The notes under the pieces are model-generated. The model saw only the letters and a list, made by a program, of their open reading frames with translations. It had not been told where the DNA came from and ran no database searches. The position numbers and the translations under genes are program-made. Positions 26,354-36,077 of a stretch of 64,000 nt of DNA are shown piece after piece (position 1 is the first letter of the stretch; every line of letters begins with the position of its first letter). The stretch is from the NCBI GenBank assembly GCA_964475755.1, contig CAYYXR010000001.1:186001-250000 (forward strand). The letters are read 5' to 3'. Source of the stretch: UBA11612 sp964475755 (GTDB lineage: Bacteria > Pseudomonadota > Alphaproteobacteria > Rhodospirillales > Rhodospirillaceae).

Positions 26354-28879
26354 ATGCCGAGCGATACAAAAACCAAGAAACCTCTGTCATTGGGCCGGGG
26401 CAAACTTGAACTCAAAAAGACTGTCGAATCCGGTCAGGTGCGGCAGAGCTTCTCGCATGGCCGCTCAAAGGTCGTTCAGGTCGAGCGCAAGCGTAAGCGC
26501 CAATTCGAGATCGGCGCCGACGGCAAGGTCCAAGAGGTCAAAGCGCCTTCCGCGGCTATCAAGGCGAAAGCCAAGGCCGCGTTGGAAAAAGAAACGGCGC
26601 AGCAGCACGGCACGCTGACAGAAGACGAAAAAGCGCATCGCCTGAAGGCGCTCCAAGACGCGATAAAGGCGGATGAAGAGACCCGCCGTCAGGTCGAAGA
26701 AGACGAAAAGCGCGAAGCCGAAGAGGCCGCTAAGCGCGCCGCAGAGGAAGCCGCCAAACCTGCCGAGGAACCGCCTGCGCCAGAGCCTGAACAAGCCGAG
26801 GCGGCAAAACCCGCTGAGCCGGAACCAGAGATACCGCAGCCGCCGGCTCCGGACACCGCGCCTGATGCGCCGCGCGCACGCCGGGAGGTCGCAGACGAAG
26901 ACGAAGACGAAGCCAAACCGCGCAAATCCAAAACAGGCCACAAGCCGCCGACGGTTAAACGGACCGAGCCGCGCAGGCGCGCGGGCAAGCTGACGATTTC
27001 TGCCGCCCTTGAAGGCGATGACGCCATGGAACGCAGCCGTTCCATTGCTTCGATGCGCCGCGCGGTGGAGAAGGAGCGCCGCAAGGCGCAACAAAAGCAG
27101 CCGATGAACACGGAGAAGGTGGTACGTGAAGTCGTGCTTCCGGAAACGATCACCGTGCAAGAGCTGTCTAACCGCATGGCAGAGCGCTCCGGGAATGTCA
27201 TCAAGACACTTATGAAACTCGGCGTCATGGCCACGATTAACGAAGTTGTGGATGCCGATACGGCGGAACTGGTTGCGCAAGAATTTGGACACCGCGTCAA
27301 GCGGATCACGGAAGCCTCGGTGGAGGACGCCCTGCAAACCGGTGACGACGATCCGGCAACTCTCAAACAGCGTCCGCCTGTTGTCACTGTAATGGGGCAC
27401 GTTGACCACGGCAAAACGTCACTTTTAGACGCCTTGCGCTCTTCCAGTGTGGTCAGCGGTGAAGCCGGCGGCATCACGCAGCACATCGGCGCTTATCAAG
27501 TCCGCACCCCAAAGGGCCAAAAGATTACCTTCATCGATACACCCGGCCACGAAGCGTTTACCGCGATGCGCGCGCGCGGCGCCAAGGTGACCGACATAGT
27601 CGTGCTGGTGGTCGCCGCAGACGATAGCATCATGCCCCAGACGATCGAGGCCATTAAGCATGCAAAAGCCGGTGACGTGCCCATCATCGTTGCCATCAAC
27701 AAAATGGATGTGCCGGGTGCGGATGCCAACCGCGTCAAGACAGACCTCCTGAGCCACGAAGTCGTTGTCGAAGGCATGGGTGGCGATGTTTTGTGCGTGG
27801 AGGTTTCTGCGCTTAAGAAGACCAACCTCGACAAACTTGAGGAAGCGATCCTTCTGCAAGCCGAACTGCTCGATCTGAAAGCAAACCCGGACCGCCCGGC
27901 CGAAGGCGCGATTGTCGAAGCGAAAATGGAAAAGGGCGTTGGGTCTGTCGGCACCGTGCTCGTCCAGCGCGGCACGCTGCATGTCGGCGACTTGTTTGTG
28001 GCCGGTCCCGAGTGGGGCCGCGTGCGCGCCCTTGTCAACGAACACGGCAAGCAAGTGAAATCGGCCATGCCGTCTGCGCCTGTGGAAGTGGTCGGCTTTG
28101 GTGGAACGCCGGCGGCCGGCGATGATTTTATTGTGGTCGCAGACGAAGCGCGCGCCCGTGAAATCTCCGAATACCGCAAACGCAAGATTCGCGAGAAAGA
28201 ACAGGTCGCAGGCGTAAGCGGCTCAACCATGGAGCAGATGTTCGCCAAGATCAAAGCGGGTGAAGCCAAGGAATTGGGCGTGGTGATCAAAGCCGACGTT
28301 CAAGGATCTGTGGAAGCTCTGACGGGCACGCTCCAAAAGCTCGGCAGCGACGAAGTGAAGATCAATGTTATTCACGGCGCCGTTGGGCCCGTCAATGAGT
28401 CGGATGTGACGCTGGCGCGCGCATCCAATGCCGTGATCATCGGCTTTAACGTACGTGCCAATGCGCAAGCCCGTGAGGTCGCCAAGCGCGACAACATCGA
28501 CATTCGTTACTACTCTATCATTTACGATGTTGCCGACGATCTGAAGAATCTTCTTACCGGCATGCTCTCGCCGAAGTTCAAGGAAGCCTTCATCGGCTAC
28601 GCCGAAATTCGCGAAGTGTTCAATATTTCCAAGGTCGGCAAGATCGCAGGCTGCATGGTCACACAAGGCGTCATCAAACGCGGCTGCAAAGTGCGTTTGC
28701 TGCGCGATAACGTTGTCATTCACGAAGGCGACCTCTCGCAACTCAAGCGCTTTAAGGATGACGCCAAAGAAGTGCGCGAAGGTTACGAATGCGGCATGGC
28801 GCTGGCCAGCTATCAGGACATTCAGGTCGGCGATGTTATTGAGTGTTTCGAACTGGAACAGGTTGCCGCCACGCTCTAA
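26354..28879 (+). CDS. infB: Translation initiation factor IF-2
   Basis: 841 residues. A long charged N-terminal region (about 1-260, Glu/Ala/Arg/Pro-rich, coiled-coil like) precedes the IF2_N domain. The GTPase has G-H-V-D-H-G-K-T-S at about 348, D-T-P-G-H-E-A-F and N-K-M-D (about 449). C-terminal IF-2 domains 2-4 end in I-E-C-F-E-L-E. Places initiator tRNA on the 30S subunit. Starts 40 bp after the YlxR gene. Confidence 0.97.
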   Translation: MPSDTKTKKPLSLGRGKLELKKTVESGQVRQSFSHGRSKVVQVERKRKRQFEIGADGKVQEVKAPSAAIKAKAKAALEKETAQQHGTLTEDEKAHRLKALQDAIKADEETRRQVEEDEKREAEEAAKRAAEEAAKPAEEPPAPEPEQAEAAKPAEPEPEIPQPPAPDTAPDAPRARREVADEDEDEAKPRKSKTGHKPPTVKRTEPRRRAGKLTISAALEGDDAMERSRSIASMRRAVEKERRKAQQKQPMNTEKVVREVVLPETITVQELSNRMAERSGNVIKTLMKLGVMATINEVVDADTAELVAQEFGHRVKRITEASVEDALQTGDDDPATLKQRPPVVTVMGHVDHGKTSLLDALRSSSVVSGEAGGITQHIGAYQVRTPKGQKITFIDTPGHEAFTAMRARGAKVTDIVVLVVAADDSIMPQTIEAIKHAKAGDVPIIVAINKMDVPGADANRVKTDLLSHEVVVEGMGGDVLCVEVSALKKTNLDKLEEAILLQAELLDLKANPDRPAEGAIVEAKMEKGVGSVGTVLVQRGTLHVGDLFVAGPEWGRVRALVNEHGKQVKSAMPSAPVEVVGFGGTPAAGDDFIVVADEARAREISEYRKRKIREKEQVAGVSGSTMEQMFAKIKAGEAKELGVVIKADVQGSVEALTGTLQKLGSDEVKINVIHGAVGPVNESDVTLARASNAVIIGFNVRANAQAREVAKRDNIDIRYYSIIYDVADDLKNLLTGMLSPKFKEAFIGYAEIREVFNISKVGKIAGCMVTQGVIKRGCKVRLLRDNVVIHEGDLSQLKRFKDDAKEVREGYECGMALASYQDIQVGDVIECFELEQVAATL

Positions 28880-28926
28880 GGCGCCGCGACGCGTATTGAT
28901 CGCGCCCCGTATCAAGGAACCGCCCC

Positions 28927-29352
28927 ATGGCGAAACAACGGTCCAAAGCACCGGGCCAGCGGCAATTACGCGTCGGCGAGGAAATTCGCCACGCCCTAGC
29001 TTGGATTCTCGAGCGCGACACACTGCGTGATCCCGCCCTCGCTGGCGTAAAAGTTACGATCACCGAGGTGCGCCCGAGCCCCGACTTAAGGCACGCGCGG
29101 GTCTACGTAGTGCCATTGGGCGGCGGTGATGCGACGAGCATTTTAGAGGGTCTAAAAAGGGTGAAACCTTTCCTTCGCCGCGAGATCGCCCGGCGTGTTC
29201 AGATCAAATACATTCCTGATCTCATCTTTGCTGCCGACAATAGCTTTGATGAGGCCGAGCATATTTCGCGCCTTTTGCACAAACCCGAGGTCGCCCGCGA
29301 TCTGGAACCCCATGAGGATGAAGATCCGTCGGAGAATCCAAGTGGGGCGTAA
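28927..29352 (+). CDS. rbfA: Ribosome-binding factor A
   Basis: 141 residues, a KH-like 30S maturation factor. R-Q-L-R-V-G-E-E-I-R-H-A-L near the N terminus and I-T-E-V-R-P-S-P-D-L-R-H-A-R-V-Y-V match the family. The C-terminal tail is acidic. It overlaps truB if the GTG start at 29342 is correct. Confidence 0.95.
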   Translation: MAKQRSKAPGQRQLRVGEEIRHALAWILERDTLRDPALAGVKVTITEVRPSPDLRHARVYVVPLGGGDATSILEGLKRVKPFLRREIARRVQIKYIPDLIFAADNSFDEAEHISRLLHKPEVARDLEPHEDEDPSENPSGA

Positions 29353-30268
29353 GCGGCGGGGCGAAGCCATAAGCGGCTGGATCGCCATCGATAAACCGGG
29401 TGGGCTGACCGCAGCGAAGGTCGTTGCGAAGGTAAAGTGGGCTTTAAACGCCGCAAAAGCCGGACATGGGGGTACTTTGGACCCTTTGGCCACCGGAATT
29501 CTGCCGATTTGCCTCGGCGAGGCCACTAAAACGGTGAATTTCGCCATGAATGGGCGAAAAACATATGAATTTGAGGTCAAATGGGGCGAAAAGACCGATA
29601 CAGACGACTCGGAAGGCACGGTAACGGCCTCGTCCTACACCCGGCCAGCCATCGGGGCCATTACCGCGGCACTGCCCGCGTTCATAGGCCAGATCGAGCA
29701 GGTCCCGCCCGACTATTCTGCGGTCAAGGTGAACGGCCAGCGCGCATACGACCTCGCCCGCACCAGCCAGCCCCTGGCTTTGAGCGCAAAAATCGTGACG
29801 GTTCATGAATTTGAGTTTCTTGAAGCGATCGATTCCGACCGGGCGCGGTTTCGTGTGAATTGCGGTAAAGGCACCTATGTGCGCGCCCTGGTCCGCGACC
29901 TTGCTACGGCACTCGGCACGCTGGGCCACATCACGGTTCTTCGGCGGACCCGATGCGGGCCCTTTTCGGAAAACCACGCGATTTCTCTGGAAAAGCTGGA
30001 GGCCCTGGGGCATAAAGCCGCCGCTTCTGAGTACCTTCTCCCGGTCAAGACCGTGCTGGACGACATCCCGGCCCTGGCCCTGACGGAAGAAGAGGCCCGC
30101 CGCATGACACTCGGGCAGACCGTCGCCTTATGGCCGGTGGTCAAACGCAGCACCGTTTCAGGACTTGAGCAAGGCGCAGCCGTGCAAGCCCTATGCGGAG
30201 AAAGGCTGATTGCGGTGGCCGAGGTCGGTAACGGCATTGTCCGTCCCGTCCGCGTTTTGAACACATAG
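29342..30268 (+). CDS. truB: tRNA pseudouridine-55 synthase TruB
   Basis: 308 residues; makes pseudouridine 55 in the T-loop of tRNAs. The catalytic Asp lies in G-H-G-G-T-L-D-P-L-A-T-G, and the family start is G-W-I-A-I-D-K-P-G-G-L-T. Frames are open much further upstream, but the GTG at 29342, with GGAG at 29331, gives the typical start M-G-R-K-R-R-G. ATGs at 29312 and 29318 are alternatives inside rbfA. Confidence 0.94.
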   Translation: MGRKRRGEAISGWIAIDKPGGLTAAKVVAKVKWALNAAKAGHGGTLDPLATGILPICLGEATKTVNFAMNGRKTYEFEVKWGEKTDTDDSEGTVTASSYTRPAIGAITAALPAFIGQIEQVPPDYSAVKVNGQRAYDLARTSQPLALSAKIVTVHEFEFLEAIDSDRARFRVNCGKGTYVRALVRDLATALGTLGHITVLRRTRCGPFSENHAISLEKLEALGHKAAASEYLLPVKTVLDDIPALALTEEEARRMTLGQTVALWPVVKRSTVSGLEQGAAVQALCGERLIAVAEVGNGIVRPVRVLNT

Positions 30269-30285
30269 TCCTAAAGGAGTACCCG

Positions 30286-30555
30286 ATGTCGATTACACAA
30301 GAGCGCAAAGAGGCGCTCATAAAAGAATATGCCACCAAAGACGGCGACACAGGTTCGCCCGAAGTTCAGGTGGCGATCATGAGCGAACGTATCAAAAACC
30401 TCACCGAACACTTCAAAGATCACGCCAAGGACAACCACTCCCGGCGCGGCCTTTTGAAGATGGTCGCTCAACGCCGTCGTATGCTTGACTATCTGAAAGC
30501 CAGCTCGAAAGAGCGATACGAGAATCTGATCTCACGACTCGGATTGCGGCGCTAG
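30286..30555 (+). CDS. rpsO: 30S ribosomal protein S15
   Basis: 89 residues, exactly the usual length. T-G-S-P-E-V-Q-V-A, H-x-K-D-H-H/N-S-R-R-G-L and L-D-Y-L-K match S15. AAGGAG lies just upstream. The order truB-rpsO-pnp is conserved across proteobacteria, and S15 often controls its own mRNA. Confidence 0.97.
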   Translation: MSITQERKEALIKEYATKDGDTGSPEVQVAIMSERIKNLTEHFKDHAKDNHSRRGLLKMVAQRRRMLDYLKASSKERYENLISRLGLRR

Positions 30556-30921
30556 CGCGTTGATGTTCCCGTTCACCGGCGGTTACGCATTTTGAACGTT
30601 GCCTGCTCAAAGCAGGCGGACGCTAAAGGTGCTGCCGACAGCAGCGCACGGAAACGGGATTAAAGACTTTGCCGCTGCCGTTCGCGTCTTTGCGAACGAG
30701 AATGCGCTAAGCCGAGATTCGGCGCGGCGTATGTTGCTGGTTTACCGCATGGGCGGCAAATCACATGAGAGGTTGCGTGGGCATGAAAAAACAAGAGCCC
30801 GCGCGGGATCGAAATCCCGGCTCGCTAACCTCTGACCGTTTTTGTCTGCATGGGCAGGCCGCTGACGGTGAGCCGGGCGCACAATCCGGTGCCGGTCCGT
30901 GAGGGAAAAGGAAAAACTGAT
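30556..30921 (+). other. rpsO-pnp intergenic leader with several stem-loops
   Basis: 366 bp without a convincing gene. It holds a hairpin GCCTGCT/AGCAGGC at 30601-30617, an AAAGAC/GTCTTT pairing across 30663-30691, GCCGA/TCGGC at 30711-30723, and a composite hairpin at 30795-30823 (GAGCC..GGCTC outside, GGGAT-CGAA-ATCCC inside). In other bacteria this region carries RNase III and PNPase autoregulation sites, so a similar role is inferred. A 78-codon frame crosses it but has no family resemblance. Confidence 0.5.
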
Positions 30922-33057
30922 ATGTCCATGTTTAAAGTACATCGTAAGGAATTGGATTGGGGCGGACGCAAGCTGGTTTTGGAAACCGGCAAGATTGCCC
31001 GCCAGGCTGACGGCGCCGTGATGGTGTCATATGGCGATACAACCGTGTTATGTACCGCTGTTGGAGCCAGATCTCCCAAACCGGGAGTCGATTTTTTTCC
31101 GCTGACCGTTAATTACCAAGAAAAGACATCTGCCGCAGGCAAAATCCCAGGCGGGTTTTTCAAACGCGAAGGCCGCCCGACGGAAAAGGAAACACTGACG
31201 TCGCGCCTGATCGACCGTCCGATCCGCCCGCTGTTCCATCCCAATTACCGCAATGAAACGCAGGTTATCTGCACCGTGCTTTCGCACGATTTGAAAAACG
31301 ATCCTGATGTTGTAGCCATGATCGGTGCGTCCGCCGCGCTCACCATTTCCGGCATTCCGTTCATGGGTCCGATCGGTGCTGTGCGCGTCGGATACGTCGA
31401 CGGCCAATACGTGCTCAACCCATTCATGGAAGACGTTGCCGCGTCTGAACTTGAACTTGTTGTCGCCGGAACGCGCGAAGGCGTCCTGATGGTTGAGTCG
31501 GAAGCAAAAGAGCTTTCCGAAGAGATCATGTTAGGGGCCGTAACCTTCGCCCATGAACAGATCCAACCGGTCATTCAGGCCATTATTCAGTTGGCTGAGT
31601 CGTGCGCCAAGGAACCCTTCGACCTCACGCCCGAGGCGGAAGAAGTGGGCGTCGTCAAATCCAAGTTTGAAGCTTTCGCCGGTGACCTGGCCGAAGCCTA
31701 TAAAAATCAGGTGAAGCAGGACCGCTACGCCGCGGTCGATGCCGTGAAGTCAAAAGCCATTGAAAGTCTTGGTGAGAACGAAGCTGAAGTCGCAGTTGCC
31801 GGAAAAGTACTCAAAGAAATGGAGTCCGACGTTGTTCGCGGCAACATTCTGAAAACCGGCGTGCGCATTGATGGCCGCGACACCAAGACTGTTCGTCCCA
31901 TCGAAATCGAAGTGGGCGTGCTTCCCCGTACACACGGGTCAGCGCTGTTCACGCGCGGCGAAACACAGGCGCTTGTGACCACTACCCTCGGCACGGGTCA
32001 GGACGAACAGATCATTGACGCGCTTGAGGGCGAATACCGGCAAAACTTCATGCTGCACTACAACTTCCCGCCCTATTCAGTGGGGGAAGCCGGCCGCATG
32101 GGTGGACCGGGCCGCCGCGAAATCGGCCACGGCAAACTCGCGTGGCGTGCCGTGCACCCGCTTTTGCCAAGCCGTGAAGATTTTCCATACACCCTGCGCG
32201 TTGTGTCGGAGATTACGGAGTCAAACGGATCATCCTCGATGGCAACCGTTTGCGGCACATCCTTGTCTCTGATGGACGCCGGCGTTCCCTTGCCGCGCCC
32301 CGTCGCAGGCATCGCCATGGGCCTGATCAAGGAAGGCGACGAGTTCGCCGTCCTCTCCGACATCCTTGGCGACGAAGACCATCTCGGCGATATGGACTTC
32401 AAGGTTGCGGGCACCGAACAAGGTGTGACGTCTCTGCAGATGGACATCAAGATTACGTCCATCACAAAGGAAATCATGGAGATCGCGCTCAACCAGGCCC
32501 GCGATGGCCGATTGCATATTCTCGGTGAGATGGCCAAGGCCATGACCGGTGCGCGCGAGTCTGTTGCGCAACATGCACCGCGCATCACCACACTGAACGT
32601 GCCGAAAGACAAGATTCGCGAAATCATCGGCACCGGCGGCAAAGTGATCCGTGAACTGCAGGAAACCACAGGCACCAAGATCGATATTGAGGACGATGGC
32701 ACCGTGCGTGTTGCTTCGGCCGATCAGGAGATGATGGAAGAGGCGGTCAAGCGCATCAAAGACATCGTCGCCGAACCGGAAGTGGGCGTGATCTACACCG
32801 GCACCGTTGTGAAGCTTATGGACTTCGGTGCGTTCGTCAATTTCCTCGGCAAGCGAGACGGCCTTGTGCACATCTCTGAACTCGCACCCAAGCGCGTCGA
32901 GCAAGTCAGCGATGTCGTTCAGGAAGGCGATGTGGTTAAGGTGAAGTGCCTGGCCATCGACGACCGCGGCAAGGTCAAGCTCAGCATGAAGCGCGTGGAC
33001 CAAGCTACGGGCCAAGATCTCGACACTGCGGAACAAGAACCGGCAGCGGAAGCTTAG
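30922..33057 (+). CDS. pnp: Polyribonucleotide nucleotidyltransferase (PNPase)
   Basis: 711 residues; degrades mRNA phosphorolytically in the degradosome. Two RNase PH domains, the F-F-K-R-E-G-R-P motif, G-P-G-R-R-E-I-G-H-G in the active core, KH domain with I-G-T-G-G-K-V-I-R and C-terminal S1 domain (G-A-F-V-N-F-L-G-K-R-D-G-L-V-H-I-S-E). ATG 30922 follows AAAAGGAAAA; an earlier in-frame ATG at 30850 adds 24 unconserved residues. Confidence 0.97.
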   Translation: MSMFKVHRKELDWGGRKLVLETGKIARQADGAVMVSYGDTTVLCTAVGARSPKPGVDFFPLTVNYQEKTSAAGKIPGGFFKREGRPTEKETLTSRLIDRPIRPLFHPNYRNETQVICTVLSHDLKNDPDVVAMIGASAALTISGIPFMGPIGAVRVGYVDGQYVLNPFMEDVAASELELVVAGTREGVLMVESEAKELSEEIMLGAVTFAHEQIQPVIQAIIQLAESCAKEPFDLTPEAEEVGVVKSKFEAFAGDLAEAYKNQVKQDRYAAVDAVKSKAIESLGENEAEVAVAGKVLKEMESDVVRGNILKTGVRIDGRDTKTVRPIEIEVGVLPRTHGSALFTRGETQALVTTTLGTGQDEQIIDALEGEYRQNFMLHYNFPPYSVGEAGRMGGPGRREIGHGKLAWRAVHPLLPSREDFPYTLRVVSEITESNGSSSMATVCGTSLSLMDAGVPLPRPVAGIAMGLIKEGDEFAVLSDILGDEDHLGDMDFKVAGTEQGVTSLQMDIKITSITKEIMEIALNQARDGRLHILGEMAKAMTGARESVAQHAPRITTLNVPKDKIREIIGTGGKVIRELQETTGTKIDIEDDGTVRVASADQEMMEEAVKRIKDIVAEPEVGVIYTGTVVKLMDFGAFVNFLGKRDGLVHISELAPKRVEQVSDVVQEGDVVKVKCLAIDDRGKVKLSMKRVDQATGQDLDTAEQEPAAEA

Positions 33058-33070
33058 GCTTCTGCCGCCT

Positions 33071-33802
33071 GTGAATATCCCGCGCGTCATTGCGCACCGT
33101 GGTTCGCCTCGGAAGGCGCCGGAGAACACTCTGGCGTCTTTCCGTATGGCGGCGGCGGATGGCGCAACTTGGGTCGAATTCGACGCGGCGCTAACGTTCG
33201 ATAGCCGCGTTGTTATTTTCCACGACGATTCCCTCGAACGAACAACGGACGGTGAAGGCCTGCTTTCACAAACCCCCTTCGATGCGCTGGGCGCGCTTGA
33301 TGCAGGGGGCTGGTTCGCGCCACAATTCCGCGGCGAGCCGATTCCAACCTTAGAAGAAGCTCTGGAGACTCTGGCTGGTCTTGGGCTTGGCTTTAATATG
33401 GAGTTGAAGGTCGATCCTGGCCGGGAGGTTGATCTCGCCGCACTTGCACTGCCCATTGTGGCTGCATGCTGGCCTAAAAGTGTGCCGGTTCCGCTCGTTT
33501 CAAGTTTTTCCCGTCAGGCGATTGCAGCCGCAAAAGAGGCGCAGCCGGACTGGCCACGGGGCTTGATTTTTGATGATAGGCCTGAGGACTGGCTGGAGGT
33601 TGCGCAAGCACTCGAACTTGCAACACTCAACGCCAATCATCAGCACCTGACGAAGGAAAGCGTTGCGGCCATGCGCGGCGCCGGTTTCGCCGTACTGGCA
33701 TACACTGTAAATGATGCGGATCGCGCCGATGAGTTGTTCAGTTGGGGTGTTCAATCTGTATTTACAGACATTCCCGACATTCTCTTGAAATCATTAGCCT
33801 GA
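33071..33802 (+). CDS. ugpQ: Glycerophosphodiester phosphodiesterase
   Basis: 243 residues of the GDPD TIM-barrel family. Conserved catalytic pattern: A-H-R-G, A-P-E-N-T-L-A-S-F, E-F-D, H-D-D-S-L-E-R-T-T-D-G and E-L-K-V-D. No signal peptide, so cytoplasmic like UgpQ. Hydrolyses glycerophosphodiesters to glycerol-3-phosphate. GTG start, 13 bp after pnp. No ugp transporter is near. Confidence 0.9.
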   Translation: MNIPRVIAHRGSPRKAPENTLASFRMAAADGATWVEFDAALTFDSRVVIFHDDSLERTTDGEGLLSQTPFDALGALDAGGWFAPQFRGEPIPTLEEALETLAGLGLGFNMELKVDPGREVDLAALALPIVAACWPKSVPVPLVSSFSRQAIAAAKEAQPDWPRGLIFDDRPEDWLEVAQALELATLNANHQHLTKESVAAMRGAGFAVLAYTVNDADRADELFSWGVQSVFTDIPDILLKSLA

Positions 33803-34000
33803 TCAGTGCGGCTCCTATGCAAAAATTTGTCAAAACCAGGAGAAGAATCAGGCGAATTTCCGCCGAGTTTCCTTGGTTCACACGCTTTGAAGCCCTATAT
33901 TGCCCTCGCGAATCGGCTGCCGGAACAAGGGATATGGGGGCAGCGATGGGGAAGATGTCCCCGGGACACTTTCAAAATTTAGTTGAACGGAGCTCGTAGC

Positions 34001-35398
34001 GTGAAAGCGCTGAACGCAATCCGCATTGCCGGTCAGGAAGTTTTGCCGATTATCGAAGGCGGCAAGGGCATTAGTGTTTCCAACGGATTGAGTTCGGGCG
34101 CTTGGGCCGCAGCGGGCGGTATCGGCACATTCTCTGGCGTGAACGCAGATTCTTTCGATCCGAGCGGAGCGCCCATTCCGCAAATCTACAAAGGCCGCAC
34201 GCGCAAGGAGCGCCACGAAGAATTGCTGCGCTACGCGATTGACGGCGGTATCGAGCAAGCGCGCATCGCCCACGAAACACGCGGCAACCAAGGCCGCTTG
34301 CATATCAATATTCTTTGGGAAATGGGCGGCGCCGAACAGGTTCTGACGGGCGTACTTGATAAGTGCCGAGATTTGATCCACGGCGTCACATGCGGTGCGG
34401 GTATGCCGTATCGCCTGGCGGAAATCGCCGCCAGCTACCGCGTGCATTATTACCCAATCATTTCGTCCGGCCGAGCATTCCGTGCGCTGTGGAAACGCGC
34501 TTATCACAAATTCGAAGAGTTCCTGGGCGGCGTCGTTTACGAAGATCCGTGGCTGGCCGGTGGGCACAACGGCCTGTCGAACTCAGAGGATCCGCGCAGC
34601 CCGGAAGATCCCTATCCGCGGATTGTCGCGCTGCGCAATGTCATGAATGAAGCCGGGCTGAAAGATACGCCGATCATCATGGCCGGTGGCGTCTGGTGGC
34701 TAAGCGAATGGGATCACTGGCTCGATAACCCCGAGGTTGGGCCCGTAGCCTTCCAGTTCGGAACGCGGCCGCTGCTCACAAAAGAAAGCCCGATTTCCGA
34801 AGAATGGAAGAAGAGGCTGACGCAATTGAAACCAGGTGATGTTCACCTGCACCGGTTCAGCCCAACAGGGTTTTACTCCTCGGCCGTGCACAACGGTTTT
34901 CTTGCCGAACTTGAAGCGCGCAGTGACCGGCAAATTCCATTTACCGACGAGCCTGTCGGGGCACACGACACATCCCTTAGCATCGGCGCACGCAAGCGCG
35001 ACGTCTATGTCACGGCCGCCGACAAAATCCGTGCGGAAGAGTGGGTTGCGCAGGGCTTTACCGATTCCATGAAGACACCGGACTCGACGTTGATTTTTGT
35101 CACGCCGCCCAAGGCCGAAGAAATCCGCGCCGACCAAAGCGCCTGCATGGGGTGCCTATCGGCGTGCTCGTTCTCCAATTGGGCGCAGACGGAATCAGGT
35201 TCCACGGGTCGCAAGGCCGACCCGCGCAGTTTCTGTATTCAGAAAACCCTGCAAAACATCGCCCATAAAGGCAACATCGAGGAAGAATTGATGTTCGCCG
35301 GGCACAACGCCTACCGATTCAGCCAGGACCCCTGGTACAAGAACGGCTTCATCCCTTCGGTCCGCGAGCTCGTCGACCGCATCATGACCGGTTGGTAA
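34001..35398 (+). CDS. Nitronate monooxygenase-like flavoprotein with C-terminal Cys cluster
   Basis: 465 residues. A TIM-barrel NPD/nitronate monooxygenase-like core includes I-S-V-S-N-G-L-S-S-G-A-W-A-A-A-G-G-I-G, G-V-T-C-G-A-G-M-P and the I-I-M-A-G-G-V-W phosphate-binding loop. The C-terminal part has C-M-G-C-L-S-A-C followed about 25 residues later by another Cys (S-F-C-I-Q-K), which resembles an iron-sulfur site. The GTG at 34001 has GGAG about 8 bases upstream. The true substrate is unknown. Confidence 0.75.
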   Translation: MKALNAIRIAGQEVLPIIEGGKGISVSNGLSSGAWAAAGGIGTFSGVNADSFDPSGAPIPQIYKGRTRKERHEELLRYAIDGGIEQARIAHETRGNQGRLHINILWEMGGAEQVLTGVLDKCRDLIHGVTCGAGMPYRLAEIAASYRVHYYPIISSGRAFRALWKRAYHKFEEFLGGVVYEDPWLAGGHNGLSNSEDPRSPEDPYPRIVALRNVMNEAGLKDTPIIMAGGVWWLSEWDHWLDNPEVGPVAFQFGTRPLLTKESPISEEWKKRLTQLKPGDVHLHRFSPTGFYSSAVHNGFLAELEARSDRQIPFTDEPVGAHDTSLSIGARKRDVYVTAADKIRAEEWVAQGFTDSMKTPDSTLIFVTPPKAEEIRADQSACMGCLSACSFSNWAQTESGSTGRKADPRSFCIQKTLQNIAHKGNIEEELMFAGHNAYRFSQDPWYKNGFIPSVRELVDRIMTGW

Positions 35399-35400
35399 AC

Positions 35401-36004
35401 CTAGTCCTTCTTTTTTACGGTTTTTATTTTCGCGTATTCGCCCTCAAGAACGCTGTAAACCACAGCGCTCCACCATTTGCCGCGCCCATAGTTCAGATCG
35501 CGCAGCAAACCCTCGCGCGCCATTCCTAGTTTTTTGCAGAACGCGAATGGAATGTTTGTTGTCGGGAGTACACTGCCCCATGACCCGGTGCAATTTAAAA
35601 TGCCCAAACGCTGCTTCAAGCATGGCTTGGCCGATTTCCGTTCCGTAGCCCTGCCGCCAGAATTTCTGCATCACGCCGAAGCCCAACTCGCCTTGACGTT
35701 CGAGTGGGTTGGTGATTTTCAGAACGCCTTCACCGATTACCTCACCAGAGTCACGGCGCGTCGCGGCCAGGAAATAAAGCAGGCGCGGCGCAGCCGATTG
35801 CTCGCGCACCACCCACTGCATCAACGAATTGATCTGTTCTTCACTCGGCGGCTCGGATCGCTGAAATTCCCAATACGCCGGTTCCTTGACATAGGCATAA
35901 ACAGACGACGCATCGCCCGCGGTGTATTCGCGAATCGTCAACCGCCGCGTATTGATGGGTAGCGGCAGTACGGGGATTTTGATCTCGGGCGCAGTCTGAG
36001 ACAT
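35401..36004 (-). pseudogene. GNAT acetyltransferase (RimJ/RimL type), frameshifted
   Basis: Reads as a complete RimJ/RimL-like acetyltransferase from ATG 36004 (T-R-R-L-T-I-R-E-Y) through E-L-G-F-G-V-x-x-x-F-W-R-Q-G-Y-G-T-E to N-K-H-S-I-R-V-L-Q-K. It then shifts frame at an A6 run (plus-strand T6 at about 35529-35534). One A fewer restores L-G-M-A-R-E-G-L-L-R-D and continues to the stop at 35401. As read, the frame instead ends at 35444 with an unrelated tail. Confidence 0.82.
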
Positions 36005-36077
36005 GGCCGCAAAAATAGCATGATGCGTAGACTCTGCCTATGCGGCTGATGCCCGGGATACTGTGCGGTGAAGCCTG

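Noticed and set aside
30599..30835. 78-codon open frame between rpsO and pnp
   Set aside because: Starts with TTG inside a hairpin, has no family resemblance and covers clearly structured leader RNA; judged non-coding.
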